A DNA stretch of 64,000 nucleotides from Xenophilus sp. AP218F (GCA_002213445.1 NJIE01000017.1:186001-250000); one strand, 5' to 3'. Shown: positions 36,490 through 45,461, counted from the first letter of the stretch. Program-made: numbers and translations. Notes: generated by a model from the letters alone, not told the origin.

Positions 36490-37647
36490 TTACGCCGTGC
36501 CAAGCGAGGTTTCGCTTTCCTTGTGGCGCTTGACCCGGTTGCGGCCGGCGCGCTTGGCGCTGTACAGCGCCCGGTCGGCGGCGGCGAGAAAGCTCTGGGC
36601 GTTATGAGAAGCGCCCCAGGCGGCAACCCCCAGGCTGGCCGTGACGCTGACTGCCTGCCCCTCGGCGTTCGCCGGCGAATGGGCTATCGCCTGCCGGATC
36701 GCCTCGCACGCGGCGAAAGCCTGGGCCGCGGTGGTGTCGGCGAACAGGATGGCGAATTCCTCGCCGCCTATCCGGCATACCTGGTCTTCGGCGCGGACGT
36801 TGTCGCGCAGCAAGGCGGAAACGTGGCGCAGCACCTCGTCGCCGACGTCGTGGCCGCGGCTGTCGTTGATGCGCTTGAAGAAATCCAGATCCAGCATGGC
36901 CAGGCAGAACGGCCGCTGTTCCCGCTCGAAACGGGCTTGCAGCTGGGCCAGCGCGCTGTAAAACCGCCGTCGGTTGCCAAGGCCGGTCAGCAAATCGGTG
37001 GCGGCCATCTGCTGGATGCGGTTTTCCAGCACGTCGGAAAACAGCTCGCTGCCCAGCAGGGCGACAAACAGGATGGCCGAGCCGGACAGCAGCACGGTCA
37101 GGTTCAGCGCCTTGAGGATGAGCGGCGGCAGCGCCTGGACTTGCGGAGCGGCCGGCCAGGGGAAGTAATGCAGCAGGGTGAACCAGGCAAGACAGACGAT
37201 GCAGGTGATGGCCATGCCGCGCTGGTCGCTGACGGGCACGATCAGCGGAGCGGTCAGGAAAAACAGCAGAAAGTAGAAATGGGTGCCGAGCAAGGTGCCC
37301 TGGCCGCCGGTAATCCCCACCAGCGTGGTGGCCTGGCAAATCACGCAGGCCTTCCAGTAATGCGGAGACTTGCCGCAACGCTGCCGCCAACGGAACCAGG
37401 CGATGCCGATCAGCGGAATGGGCGCTTGCCACACGCAGCTCATGGCCAGCGTCCAGTTGCCCATCCCCAGGAAAATGGGGAAGTAGAACATCACCATCAA
37501 CAGCACCAGGGCCGGCGTGGCGTTGGTGATGAACTGGCAACGCCGCGCGCTGCCGCTCAATTCAGGGTCCACGCCCAGCTCCAGCCATTGGCGGACGGCG
37601 TGGGAAATGGCGGGGAAGCGCCCCGCGACAGTAAGTGGTTGGCCCAT
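36490..37647 (-). CDS. Membrane diguanylate cyclase with six-helix sensor domain (paralogue 1)
   Basis: 385 residues from MGQPLTVAGR. About six membrane helices (from about 43 to 198) form a MASE-like sensor with a conserved LLGTHFYFLLFFLTAPL stretch. A GGDEF domain (about 215-375) has LDLDFFKRINDSRGHDVGDE, GGEEF at 294-298 and an RxxD inhibitory site (RAED, 285-288), so it should be an active cyclase with product inhibition. It closely resembles the product of 38689-39891 along its whole length. I reject upstream ATGs because the paralogue starts at the equivalent position. Confidence 0.9.
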   Translation of the reverse strand: MGQPLTVAGRFPAISHAVRQWLELGVDPELSGSARRCQFITNATPALVLLMVMFYFPIFLGMGNWTLAMSCVWQAPIPLIGIAWFRWRQRCGKSPHYWKACVICQATTLVGITGGQGTLLGTHFYFLLFFLTAPLIVPVSDQRGMAITCIVCLAWFTLLHYFPWPAAPQVQALPPLILKALNLTVLLSGSAILFVALLGSELFSDVLENRIQQMAATDLLTGLGNRRRFYSALAQLQARFEREQRPFCLAMLDLDFFKRINDSRGHDVGDEVLRHVSALLRDNVRAEDQVCRIGGEEFAILFADTTAAQAFAACEAIRQAIAHSPANAEGQAVSVTASLGVAAWGASHNAQSFLAAADRALYSAKRAGRNRVKRHKESETSLGTA

Positions 37648-37758
37648 GCTGTGACGCCCGGATGAGCGATTTGCCGATCTTCTCAGCATAGCGGGACCGC
37701 CATCCGGGCGATACGGCCATTTCATGCCCCGGCCGCGCGGGGCTGGCGAAAGGCCGCC

Positions 37759-38298
37759 TCAGGCCCGCCAGCTGAAGCGCTGGTTGGCCCCGCCGTGGCA
37801 ATCCCACACAATCAGGCGAGCGCCGTTGCCGGCGTTGCCGCCCTCCACGTCCAGGCAGCGGTTGTTGAGCTTGCTACGCAGCTGGCCGTTGGCCCACGTC
37901 CATTGCTGGTTCTGGCCGTTGTGGCAGGCGTAGGCGATCACGCGCGCGCCGCGACGCGGGTCCGCTCCGGCCACGTCCAGGCACAGGCTGCCGGATTTGA
38001 TCTGGCCGTTTTCCAGACGAAAACGCTGATTGCCGCCGCCATGGCAATCCCACAGCTGCAACGGCGCGCCGGAGCGGGCGCCGCCGGCAAGGTCCAGGCA
38101 GCGCCCGCCGCTGGCCGCCAGCATGCGCGGCTGCGGTTCCTGCTCGCGCTGCTTCTTGCTTTGCTTGTTGGCGTAATAGCCGGCGGCGGCCACGGCGCCT
38201 ACCACGGCGGCACCGACCAGCACGTCCTGGGTCGTCAGGTTGGCGCAGCCGCTGCCTGCCAGGGCCGCCGCGGTAATGAGGATCACGGATTTTTTCAT
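37759..38298 (-). CDS. Putative lipoprotein with ricin-type beta-trefoil lectin domain
   Basis: 179 residues from MKKSVILITA. A hydrophobic signal is followed by Cys18 (AGSGC), a somewhat atypical lipobox. A glycine-zipper-like hydrophobic stretch (about 26-43) and a charged linker (44-58) lead to three ricin-B repeats. Each repeat has a CLD(L/V) start and a QxW/F end: QRF 91-93, QQW 131-133 and QRF 173-175, with DCHGG loops. Such domains bind carbohydrates, so the protein may hold or sense glycans at the envelope. It lies between two paralogous diguanylate cyclase genes on the same strand. Longer upstream frames are GC-rich artefacts. Confidence 0.8.
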   Translation of the reverse strand: MKKSVILITAAALAGSGCANLTTQDVLVGAAVVGAVAAAGYYANKQSKKQREQEPQPRMLAASGGRCLDLAGGARSGAPLQLWDCHGGGNQRFRLENGQIKSGSLCLDVAGADPRRGARVIAYACHNGQNQQWTWANGQLRSKLNNRCLDVEGGNAGNGARLIVWDCHGGANQRFSWRA

Positions 38299-38688
38299 AT
38301 CGGAATCGATTGATTGTTTTAGTCCCAGCAGTGTAAAAGCCGCCGCGCGGCGCGTCCTTCGCGCTGCTTGGCGTTTGTGTAACCGTGCTTGACCGGAAGG
38401 CGGAGCGGCGAGGGCGGCCGCCGCGCCAAGCCAGGCGTGGCGGGCGTGGCGGCGGGTAAACGGCTGTTTACAGTGGGGCGCGGGCAGAACGGCATGCCTC
38501 GATCTCTGGCGCGGGGGCCTGCGCGTAGTGCGGAAGCCTCCGGGTTTTAGGAGGCGTTCCGTCGCCATGCGACCGACGTCGCACGGCAACGCCTTGGGGG
38601 CAGGCGGTGTTTACCACCGGGAGCGGGCAGAGCAATGTGGCTGCAACAAGCTGGAAAAACCAGCGACGAGTTTCTGCGAAGCTGCTGC
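38299..38688. other. Non-coding stretch with hairpin, palindrome and imperfect direct repeats
   Basis: 390 bases between the lectin gene and the next cyclase gene. It holds a strong hairpin CGGAAGCCTCC...GGAGGCGTTCCG (38531-38561, one bulge, no T-run), a palindrome GTAAACGGCTGTTTAC (38456-38471), and two copies of an imperfect 25-base repeat beginning GTTTAC and ending GGGCAGARC (38466-38490 and 38608-38632). I find no gene. It does not match the c-di-GMP (GEMM) riboswitch consensus that I know. Confidence 0.45.
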
Positions 38689-39891
38689 TCAGAGCCGATT
38701 TTCGCCGGCGCCTTCAAGCCGCTCGTGGCGAGTGGTGGCTTGCTCGTGGCGTTGGACCTGGTTGCGGCCGCCATGTTTGGCGCAGTAGAGCGCCTTGTCG
38801 GCGGCGGCGAGAAAGCTTTGCTCGCTGTGAGTCGCATCCCAGGCCGCGAGGCCCATGCTGGCGGTGACCCGGATTTCCCTGGCACCACTTTCCAGCGGCG
38901 TATCGGCTATCGCCTTCCGGATGGCGTCGCAGGCGCGAAATGCCTGTTCCAGCGAGGCGTTGGCGAACAGGATGGCGAACTCCTCGCCGCCGATGCGGCA
39001 TACCCTGTCTCCGGGACGGCGCCGATCTCCCGAGCGTATGCTGCTTCTGAGCAGAGCCGATACGTGCCGCAGCACTTCGTCGCCAGCCTCATGGCCCTGC
39101 TTGTCGTTGATGCGCTTGAAAAAATCGATATCCAGCATGGCCAGGCAAAACGGCTGTTCCTCCCTTTCGTACCGGCTGCGCATTCTGGCCAGCGTGCTGT
39201 AGAACAAACGTCGGTTTCCCAGTCCGGTCAGCGTGTCGGTGATGGCCATCTTGCGGATGCGATTTTCCAGCATGTCGGAAAAGTCCTCGCTGCACGCCAA
39301 GGCGATAAACAGGATGGCGGAGGCGGAGAGCAGCACGATCAGATTCAGCGCCTTAATGGTGAGAAGGGGCAAGGCCTGCACCTCGGGTGCGGCCGGCCAC
39401 GGGATGTAGTGGAAGAAAATAAACCAGGCAAGACAGACGCCGCAGGTAATCAGGGTGCCGAGCCGGTCGCGGACGGGTACGACGAGGGGAGTAGTGAGGA
39501 AAAACAGCAAAAAGTAAAAATGGGTTCCCAGCAGCGTGCCTTGGCCGGAGATTATGCCAACCAGAGTGGCGCTCTGCGTGATCAGGAAGGCTTTCCAGTA
39601 ATGCGGTGGTTGCTTGCGTTTCTGCAGGTAACGAAACCAGGCGATGCCGAGCAGCGAGATAGGTAATTGCAATACGTTGGTGCGCGCTAGCGCCCAGTTT
39701 CCCAAACATAGGAAGATGGGAAGGTAGAACATGGACATGATCAGCACCAGGGTCGGCGTAGCATTGATCATGTAGTGGCAGCGGCGGACTGCGCCGCTAA
39801 GCTCTGGATTGACGCCCAGCTTGATCCAGCCCTTTATGGCCAGGAAGACGGGAGATCGCCATCTGGAGGCAGGGGGAGGTTCTTTGCCCAT
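38689..39891 (-). CDS. Membrane diguanylate cyclase with six-helix sensor domain (paralogue 2)
   Basis: 400 residues from the ATG at 39891 (MGKEPPP). It has the same architecture as the 36490-37647 product: about six helices (44-198) with LLGTHFYFLLFFLTTPL, then GGDEF with LDIDFFKRINDKQGHEAGDE, GGEEF at 301-305 and an RxxD site (RPGD, 292-295). Relative to the paralogue it carries an insertion of several Arg/Gly residues just before the inhibitory site (RSGDRRRPGD). The two genes flank the lectin lipoprotein and probably arose by local duplication. The sensor signal is unknown. Confidence 0.9.
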   Translation of the reverse strand: MGKEPPPASRWRSPVFLAIKGWIKLGVNPELSGAVRRCHYMINATPTLVLIMSMFYLPIFLCLGNWALARTNVLQLPISLLGIAWFRYLQKRKQPPHYWKAFLITQSATLVGIISGQGTLLGTHFYFLLFFLTTPLVVPVRDRLGTLITCGVCLAWFIFFHYIPWPAAPEVQALPLLTIKALNLIVLLSASAILFIALACSEDFSDMLENRIRKMAITDTLTGLGNRRLFYSTLARMRSRYEREEQPFCLAMLDIDFFKRINDKQGHEAGDEVLRHVSALLRSSIRSGDRRRPGDRVCRIGGEEFAILFANASLEQAFRACDAIRKAIADTPLESGAREIRVTASMGLAAWDATHSEQSFLAAADKALYCAKHGGRNQVQRHEQATTRHERLEGAGENRL

Positions 39892-39985
39892 TCTCAATCG
39901 CCTTGATGAGCTGTCGACGTACTGCTCAGCATAGAAGGATAGTTATCGATCAGCTATCCATTTTTTATGACATATGATGTGGAAA

Positions 39986-40194
39986 GGGCGTTGTTGCACA
40001 AATCCGCCCGTCCCGCGGCTTGGTAAGATAGTGGCATGACCAAGCCCGCTCCAAAACGCTATCGAACGACCAACTGGAACGCCTACAACCAAGCCCTGAT
40101 CCAACGCGGCTCTCTGTCCGTCTGGCTGGACACGAGCATGTCATGGCAGGCGACTCCACGGGGCAAGCGCGGACGGACACAGATGCCGCGCGAG
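39986..40194 (+). mobile_element. Truncated IS5-family insertion sequence (left end)
   Basis: A terminal inverted-repeat-like GGGCGTTGTTGCACAAATC at 39986 is followed after 31 bases by a transposase start. The element is cut off at about 40194, where a MITE-like repeat begins. The right part of the IS is missing. Confidence 0.75.
40036..40184 (+). pseudogene. IS5-family transposase, N-terminal fragment
   Basis: About 50 residues with the typical IS5-group start: KRYRTTNWNAYNQALIQRGS, then SVWLD and WQATPRGKRGR. The frame runs on to 40281, but the part after about 40184 no longer resembles transposase. The catalytic DDE region is absent, so it cannot move on its own. Confidence 0.8.
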
Positions 40195-40328
40195 GGGCTT
40201 TGTTGCACAAATCAAATATATGCCAAGAACATGCTATGTTTTTGTAAAAAGTTGCGTTTATACGGCGGCAACTTTCAGTAACTTATCAGACAAAAAGCGC
40301 AATAAATTTCATTTATGCAACAAAGCCC
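40195..40328. repeat. MITE-like element with IS5-type terminal inverted repeats
   Basis: 134 bases bounded by GGGCTTTGTTGCACAAATC and, in reverse complement, GGGCTTTGTTGCATAAATG. The interior is distinctly AT-richer than the genome and non-coding. The ends match the family of the adjacent IS fragment, so a complete IS elsewhere could mobilise it. I see no clear target-site duplication. Confidence 0.65.
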
Positions 40329-40531
40329 GTACAAGACCCCCCTGTTTGCCAGCCGAGGTTTTTGTGCCGAGTAGCCGCATCGTAAGACCATCAAGTTATA
40401 CGCTCGATGCACCGCAGTAGGTTCGCTCCCCATGAACATTACCTAATCTCCCCGTCAAGGGGACCAGCCTACGGTCAGTCCCTTACGGGAAGGTGTCCGA
40501 ACTTTTGTGTAACCAGACGGTTGAAGGCTAC
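40329..40531. other. Intergenic stretch after the MITE
   Basis: About 200 bases without a recognisable gene. Short nested complementarities (CCCGTCAAGGGG, CCCTTACGGG) give potential hairpins. It could be more insertion-sequence debris, but I cannot tie it to a family. Confidence 0.3.
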
Positions 40532-40564
40532 AAAAAAGCCGCCCAGCTTGCAGTGAGCGGCTTT
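40532..40564 (-). terminator. Rho-independent terminator of lysS
   Basis: On the minus strand AAGCCGC...GCGGCTT with an interrupted stem is followed by TTTTTT, starting about 28 bases after the lysS stop. Confidence 0.78.
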
Positions 40565-40592
40565 CTCATCAGCCCAGTGTCTGGACTAAATC

Positions 40593-42101
40593 TTACTCCG
40601 GACGCATGTGCGGGAACAAGATCACATCGCGAATGGAAGGCGCGTCGGTCAGCAGCATCACCAAACGGTCGATGCCGATGCCGCAACCGCCGGTCGGCGG
40701 CAGGCCGTATTCCATCGCGCGGATGTAGTCGGCGTCGTAGTGCATCGCCTCGTCGTCGCCGGCGTCCTTCTGGGCGACTTGCGCCTGGAAGCGCGCGGCC
40801 TGGTCTTCGGGATCGTTCAACTCGGAGTAGCCGTTGGCGTGCTCGCGGCCCACGATGAACAGCTCGAAACGCTCGGTCAGGCCCGGCTGGGTGTCGGAGC
40901 CGCGCGCCAGCGGGGAGACTTCCACCGGGTAATCGATGATGAAGGTCGGATTCCACAGCAGGGACTCGGCGCATTCTTCGAACAGCGCCAGCTGCAGGCT
41001 GCCCAGGCCCGGGGCCGGGGGCAGTTTGCCGCCCAGGCGCTTGATCTCGCCGGCCACCCAGGCGGCGTCGGCAAGTTGCGCGTCGGTGTATTGCGGGTTG
41101 TAGTGCTTGATGGCCTGCACGATGGTGAAGCGGTCGAACGGTTTGCCGAGGTCCACTTCCTTGCCCTGATAGCTCACGGTGGTGGAGCCGCAGGCCACCA
41201 GCGCGCATTCGCGGATGATGGTTTCGGTCATCTCCATCATGCGCTGGTAGTCGCTGTACGCTTCGTAGAACTCGATCATGGTGAACTCGGGGTTGTGGCG
41301 CGTGCTCATCCCTTCGTTGCGGAAGTTGCGGTTGATTTCGAACACGCGTTCCAGACCGCCCACCACCAGGCGCTTCAGGTACAGCTCCGGGGCGATGCGC
41401 AGGTAGAGCGGCATGTCCAGGGCGTTGTGGTGGGTGACGAAAGGCTTGGCCGACGCGCCGCCCGGGATCGGGTGCATCATCGGGGTTTCCACTTCCAGAT
41501 AGCCTTCGCCCACCATCACGTCGCGCACCTTCTGCACGATCCTGGAGCGCTTGATGAAGGTCTCGCGGCTCTCTTCGTTCATGATCAGGTCGGCGTAGCG
41601 CTGACGGTATTTGGTTTCCTGGTCGGTGATGCCGTGGAATTTTTCCGGCAGCGGGCGGATGTTCTTGGAGAGCATGCGCACTTCGCTGGCTTGCACGGTC
41701 AGCTCGCCGGTCTTGGTCTTGAACAGCACGCCCTTGACGGCGATGATGTCGCCCAGGTCCCAGCGCTTGAAGTCGGCGTAGACGTCTTCGCCCACGTTGT
41801 CGCGGGAGATGAAGGCCTGGATGCGGCCGCTGACGTCCTGCAGGGTGGCGAAGCTGGCTTTGCCCATTACACGTTTAAGCATCATGCGGCCGGCGACGGC
41901 GACTTCGATTTTCTCGGCTTCCAGCGCTTCCGCCTCCTTGGCGGCGTGGTCGTCCTGCAGCGGTTTGGCGAAGTGGCTGCGTTTGAAGTCGTTGGGGTAG
42001 GCGATGCCTTTTTCGCGGATCGCCTGCAGTTTCTGGCGGCGTTCCGCCATGATCTGGTTTTCGTCTTGGCTTTGCGCCTGTGCTTGTTCGTGATCAGACA
42101 T
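40593..42101 (-). CDS. lysS: Lysyl-tRNA synthetase (class II)
   Basis: 502 residues, typical for LysS. The OB-fold anticodon-binding domain (about 60-165) includes [11 protein letters not shown]. The catalytic domain has class II motif 1 ([19 protein letters not shown]), motif 2 ([21 protein letters not shown]) and motif 3 ([17 protein letters not shown]). It charges tRNA-Lys. It follows prfB by 111 bases on the same strand; prfB-lysS is a widespread gene pair. Confidence 0.97.
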   Translation of the reverse strand: MSDHEQAQAQSQDENQIMAERRQKLQAIREKGIAYPNDFKRSHFAKPLQDDHAAKEAEALEAEKIEVAVAGRMMLKRVMGKASFATLQDVSGRIQAFISRDNVGEDVYADFKRWDLGDIIAVKGVLFKTKTGELTVQASEVRMLSKNIRPLPEKFHGITDQETKYRQRYADLIMNEESRETFIKRSRIVQKVRDVMVGEGYLEVETPMMHPIPGGASAKPFVTHHNALDMPLYLRIAPELYLKRLVVGGLERVFEINRNFRNEGMSTRHNPEFTMIEFYEAYSDYQRMMEMTETIIRECALVACGSTTVSYQGKEVDLGKPFDRFTIVQAIKHYNPQYTDAQLADAAWVAGEIKRLGGKLPPAPGLGSLQLALFEECAESLLWNPTFIIDYPVEVSPLARGSDTQPGLTERFELFIVGREHANGYSELNDPEDQAARFQAQVAQKDAGDDEAMHYDADYIRAMEYGLPPTGGCGIGIDRLVMLLTDAPSIRDVILFPHMRPE

Positions 42102-42212
42102 GTTGACTCCGTGCCGGGTTGGGTTCCTGCGGCAAAACGATAAAAGAACTAATGATCAGGATAGCCGCCCCGCCTGGATTTCACAGGCCGGGCGCGGCTG
42201 TCCGGTAACGGC

Positions 42213-43320
42213 TTAGACGCCGTGTTTGAGGCTGGCTTCGATGAAGCCGTCCAGGTCGCCGTCCATGACGCCCTTGATGTTGCCCACCTCGTAGCTGGTG
42301 CGCAAATCCTTGATGCGCGACTGGTCGAACACGTAGGAGCGGATCTGGTGGCCCCAGCCCACGTCGGTCTTGGTGTCTTCCAGCGCCTGCTTGGCCTCGT
42401 TGCGCTTTTTCAGTTCCAGCTCGTAGAGCTTGGCGCGCAGCATCTGCCAGGCTTCATCGCGGTTGCGGTGCTGGGAACGGTCGTTCTGGCACTGCACGAC
42501 GATGCCGGTGGGGATGTGGGTCAGGCGCACGGCCGAGTCGGTCTTGTTGATGTGCTGGCCGCCGGCGCCGGAGGCGCGGTAGGTGTCGGTGCGCACGTCG
42601 GCCGGATTGATGTCGATCTCGAAGCTGTCGTCCACTTCCGGGTAGACGAACACGGAGGAGAACGAGGTGTGGCGGCGGGCGTTGGAGTCGAACGGCGACA
42701 CGCGCACCAGGCGGTGCACGCCCACTTCGGTGCGCAACAGGCCGTAGGCGTATTCGCCTTCGATCTTCAGCGTGGCGCTGGTGATGCCGGCCACTTCGCC
42801 TTCGGACACTTCCAGCACGTCCACCTTGAAGCCCTTGCGTTCGGCGTAGCGGGTGTACATGCGCAGCAGCATGCCGGCCCAGTCCTGGGCTTCGGTGCCG
42901 CCGGCGCCGGCCTGGATGTCGATGAAGCAGTTGCTCGGGTCCATCGGGTCGTGGAACATGCGGCGGAATTCCAGCTGCGCCACTTTGGCTTCCACGCCTT
43001 CCATATCGTCGCGCACGGCGAGCATGGTGTCGTCGTCGCCTTCGCTCTGGCCCATTTCAAACAGTTCGCGGCTGTCGGCGATGGTGGCGTTGATGCTGTC
43101 CAGCACCAGAACCACGTCTTCCAGCTGTTTGCGTTCGCGGCCCAGCTCCTGGGCTTTTTTCGGATCGTTCCAGATATCCGGATCTTCGGTGAGGCGGCTT
43201 ACTTCTTCCAGACGGTCTTTTTTGCCGTCGTAGTCAAAGATACCCCCGAATATCGGCGGCGCGGGCGGCCAGGTCTTCGATTTTGGCCGCAATTTGGTTC
43301 TGAACTTCAACTTCGATCAT
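42213..43320 (-). CDS. prfB: Peptide chain release factor 2, with programmed +1 frameshift
   Basis: The coding sequence starts at the ATG at 43320 ([10 protein letters not shown]), runs 28 codons to CTT followed by an in-frame TGA at 43236-43234, and continues in the +1 frame (CTT-GAC, giving [13 protein letters not shown]). The slip site GGGGGTATCTTTGAC matches the classical prfB autoregulatory site. The full product is 368 residues. The peptidyl-tRNA-hydrolysing [11 protein letters not shown] and the stop-codon-reading SPF (VSPFDSN) are present. RF2 reads UGA and UAA; low RF2 favours the frameshift and so more RF2. Confidence 0.96.
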
Positions 43321-43385
43321 GCTTAACTCCAAATGGCAGTCTGTATTAGTAAATTCAAATATATATTTTTGACTTGATCAAAGAC

Positions 43386-43412
43386 AAAAAAGCGCACCTT
43401 GCGGTGCGCTTT
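43386..43412 (-). terminator. Rho-independent terminator of mdh
   Basis: On the minus strand AAGCGCACC-GCAA-GGTGCGCTT (9-bp stem) followed by a T-run, 21 bases after the mdh stop. Confidence 0.9.
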
Positions 43413-43432
43413 CGTCTGATCCGGTCCGGCGA

Positions 43433-44413
43433 TTAGCCAAACAGATGAGCGATGGCGGCGCGCTCTTCTTCCAGTTCGGCCAGGGTGAGGTTCATCCGCT
43501 CGCGGGAGAACGCGTCGATTTCCAGACCTTCAACTCGTTTGTACTCGCCATTTTCGCACACTACCGGTACGCCGTACATCACGCCTTCCGGGATGCCGTA
43601 GGAACCGTCGGACGGAATGCCCATGGTCACCCACTTGCCATTGCTGCCCAGCACCCAGTCGCGGATGTGGTCGATGGCGGCGTTGGCGGCGGAGGCGGCG
43701 GAGGACAGGCCGCGCGCTTCGATGATGGCGGCGCCGCGCTTGCCGACGGTCGGCAGGAATACGTCGCGGTTCCAGGCGTCGTCGTTGATCATGGCCTTGA
43801 CCGACTGGCCATCGATGGTGGCGAAGCGGTAGTCGGCGTACATGGTCGGCGAGTGGTTGCCCCACACGGCCAGCTTCTCGATGGACGACACCGGCTTGCC
43901 GGTCTTGGCGGCGATTTGCGACAGGGCGCGGTTGTGGTCAAGACGCAACATGGCGGTGAAGTTTTTCGGATCCAGATCCGGCGCGGACTTCATCGCGATC
44001 CAAGCGTTGGTGTTGGCCGGGTTGCCCACTACCAGCACCTTGACGTCGCGAGCGGCGTGATCATTCAGCGCCTTGCCCTGAACGGTGAAGATGGCGCCGT
44101 TGGATTCCAGCAGGTCCTTGCGTTCCATGCCCTTGCTGCGCGGGCGTGCGCCCACCAGCAGCGCAACCTTCACGTCCTTGAAGGCCACGTTCGGATCATC
44201 GGTGGCGACCATGCCGGCCAGGAGCGGGAAGGCGCAGTCTTCCAGTTCCATCATCACGCCCTTGAGGGCGGTCTGGGCTTGCGGCAGGTCCAGCAGTTGC
44301 AGAATGACCGGCTGGTCTTTGCCCAGCATTTCGCCGCTGGCAATGCGGAACAGCAGGCTGTAACCGATTTGGCCGGCAGCGCCGGTAACGGCAACGCGAA
44401 CGGGGGCTTTCAT
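43433..44413 (-). CDS. mdh: Malate dehydrogenase (NAD-dependent, homodimeric cytosolic type)
   Basis: 326 residues. The NAD-binding [15 protein letters not shown] belongs to the LDH/MDH superfamily's cytosolic-like MDH type. The substrate loop has [14 protein letters not shown], followed by [11 protein letters not shown] and the catalytic His in WGNHSPTMY. It oxidises malate to oxaloacetate, feeding the citrate synthase encoded downstream of the divergent regulator. It is monocistronic with its own terminator. The 198-base upstream region shared with the GntR gene contains the TGTCTTATATAAGACA palindrome. Confidence 0.97.
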   Translation of the reverse strand: MKAPVRVAVTGAAGQIGYSLLFRIASGEMLGKDQPVILQLLDLPQAQTALKGVMMELEDCAFPLLAGMVATDDPNVAFKDVKVALLVGARPRSKGMERKDLLESNGAIFTVQGKALNDHAARDVKVLVVGNPANTNAWIAMKSAPDLDPKNFTAMLRLDHNRALSQIAAKTGKPVSSIEKLAVWGNHSPTMYADYRFATIDGQSVKAMINDDAWNRDVFLPTVGKRGAAIIEARGLSSAASAANAAIDHIRDWVLGSNGKWVTMGIPSDGSYGIPEGVMYGVPVVCENGEYKRVEGLEIDAFSRERMNLTLAELEEERAAIAHLFG

Positions 44414-44546
44414 TGGCGGACTCTCCTTTGACGTATCCGATAATGAGCTGCGGATGTTGCTCCGCAGTATAGGTGTGCGAGCGAGTTTATCACGAGTGTT
44501 ATGAAAAGGGGCTGGAAAGCGGGGCTGAACTGCTGTTAATCTGTTT

Positions 44547-44571
44547 TAAGACTTGTGTCTTATATAAGACA
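44547..44571. promoter_or_regulatory. Candidate GntR operator between mdh and the TCA-cluster regulator
   Basis: TGTCTTATATAAGACA (44556-44571) is a perfect 16-bp palindrome. A further half-site TAAGAC (44547-44552) lies to its left with a matching GTCTTA spaced 4 bases away, so three alternating hexamers occur in tandem. It is 41-65 bases before the GntR start and about 140 bases before mdh, in the control region shared by both. Confidence 0.65.
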
Positions 44572-44611
44572 TACCTTTACGCTTGATTTATTTGATGATA
44601 CAAAAGAGAAC

Positions 44612-45346
44612 ATGACAGCCAAGATGCTGCGAAGACAGCCGCTTTATGCACAGATCAAGCAACTGCTGCTGCAACGGATAGGCGACGGCGAGTGGCGCGA
44701 GCACGAGGCGCTGCCCAGCGAGTGGGACCTGGCCGCCGAGCTGGGCGCGAGCCAGGGCACCACCCGCAAGGCTTTGAGCGAACTGGTGGCGGAAGGTTTG
44801 CTGTACCGGCTGCAGGGCAAGGGCACTTTCGTCGCGCCGGTGGCCGGGGATTGGGGCGATGCGTCGATGCGCACGCCCGGCTTGTTTTTCGAGCAGCCCG
44901 ACGAGCTGGCGCGCGAATTTCTGGGCCTGTCCCGGGTCAATGCCAGCGAAGATGTCGCTAATGTATTGAATTTAAGGCGTTTAGCGCCTTTATTGAGGAT
45001 TCGTCAGCTGTGGCGTTGGCACGGCATTCCGGTGGCGCTGGACGATGTGCTGCTGCCGGCGGAGCAGTTCGAGGGCATGGACGCGCGCTGGCTGCGCAAC
45101 GCCAGCGGCGTCAACGCCACCTTGCTGCACCGCTTCGGCGTCAGGCTGACGCCGATTTGCGAGCAGTTCCGGGCGGTGATGCTGCCGCGCGAAGAGGCCA
45201 GCCTGCTGGGCGTCACCGGCATGGTGGCCGACGTGCCGGCGCTGAGCATGGACAGATTGTCGGCAGGCATGGACGGCCGGCCGCTGGAGTGGCGGCAGCG
45301 TTATTGCCTGACCCACAACCTGGCATATACCCGCAGCGTGCTGTAA
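44612..45346 (+). CDS. GntR-family regulator, HutC/UTRA subfamily, of the TCA cluster
   Basis: 244 residues from MTAKMLRRQP. A GntR winged HTH (about 5-75: PLYAQIKQLLLQRI, EALPSEWDLAAELGASQGTTRKALSELVAEGLLYRLQGKGTF) is followed by a UTRA effector domain (about 95-240), typical of HutC/FarR-type regulators. An ATG at 44555 is in frame but overlaps the palindrome and lies in non-coding-like sequence. The gene stands between mdh and sdhC, a conserved betaproteobacterial arrangement, and is the obvious candidate to bind the palindrome at 44556. The effector is unknown; a TCA intermediate is likely. Confidence 0.88.
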   Translation: MTAKMLRRQPLYAQIKQLLLQRIGDGEWREHEALPSEWDLAAELGASQGTTRKALSELVAEGLLYRLQGKGTFVAPVAGDWGDASMRTPGLFFEQPDELAREFLGLSRVNASEDVANVLNLRRLAPLLRIRQLWRWHGIPVALDDVLLPAEQFEGMDARWLRNASGVNATLLHRFGVRLTPICEQFRAVMLPREEASLLGVTGMVADVPALSMDRLSAGMDGRPLEWRQRYCLTHNLAYTRSVL

Positions 45347-45442
45347 GGCGCGGGATGAAAATCGGCCGGGTTAGTATCGGATTTGATAGAATCTCCTGGT
45401 CATATCGCATTGGCTTATGCGCGATGGGCGAAATTCCAAGCT

Positions 45443-45461
45443 CCGCGCGCGAGACGCGCGG
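45443..45461 (+). promoter_or_regulatory. GC-only hairpin in the region upstream of sdhC
   Basis: CCGCGCG-CGAGA-CGCGCGG forms a 7-bp all-GC stem about 160 bases before sdhC, in a 272-base gap between the regulator and sdhC. There is no T-run. It may be a leader structure of the sdh transcript; no firm promoter was seen, although a TAGAAT -10-like box lies near 45386. Confidence 0.3.

Noticed and set aside
38440-38640. c-di-GMP riboswitch near the cyclase genes
   Set aside because: A hairpin and an AGCCTCCGG-like stretch exist, but the conserved GEMM core (GGGCAAACC-type and tetraloop-receptor segments) is missing on both strands.
42213-43310. prfB start at 43310 ([10 protein letters not shown]...)
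   Set aside because: That frame reads through the wrong phase before the shift site. The 43320 ATG with the in-frame TGA and the classical slip sequence explains the gene fully.
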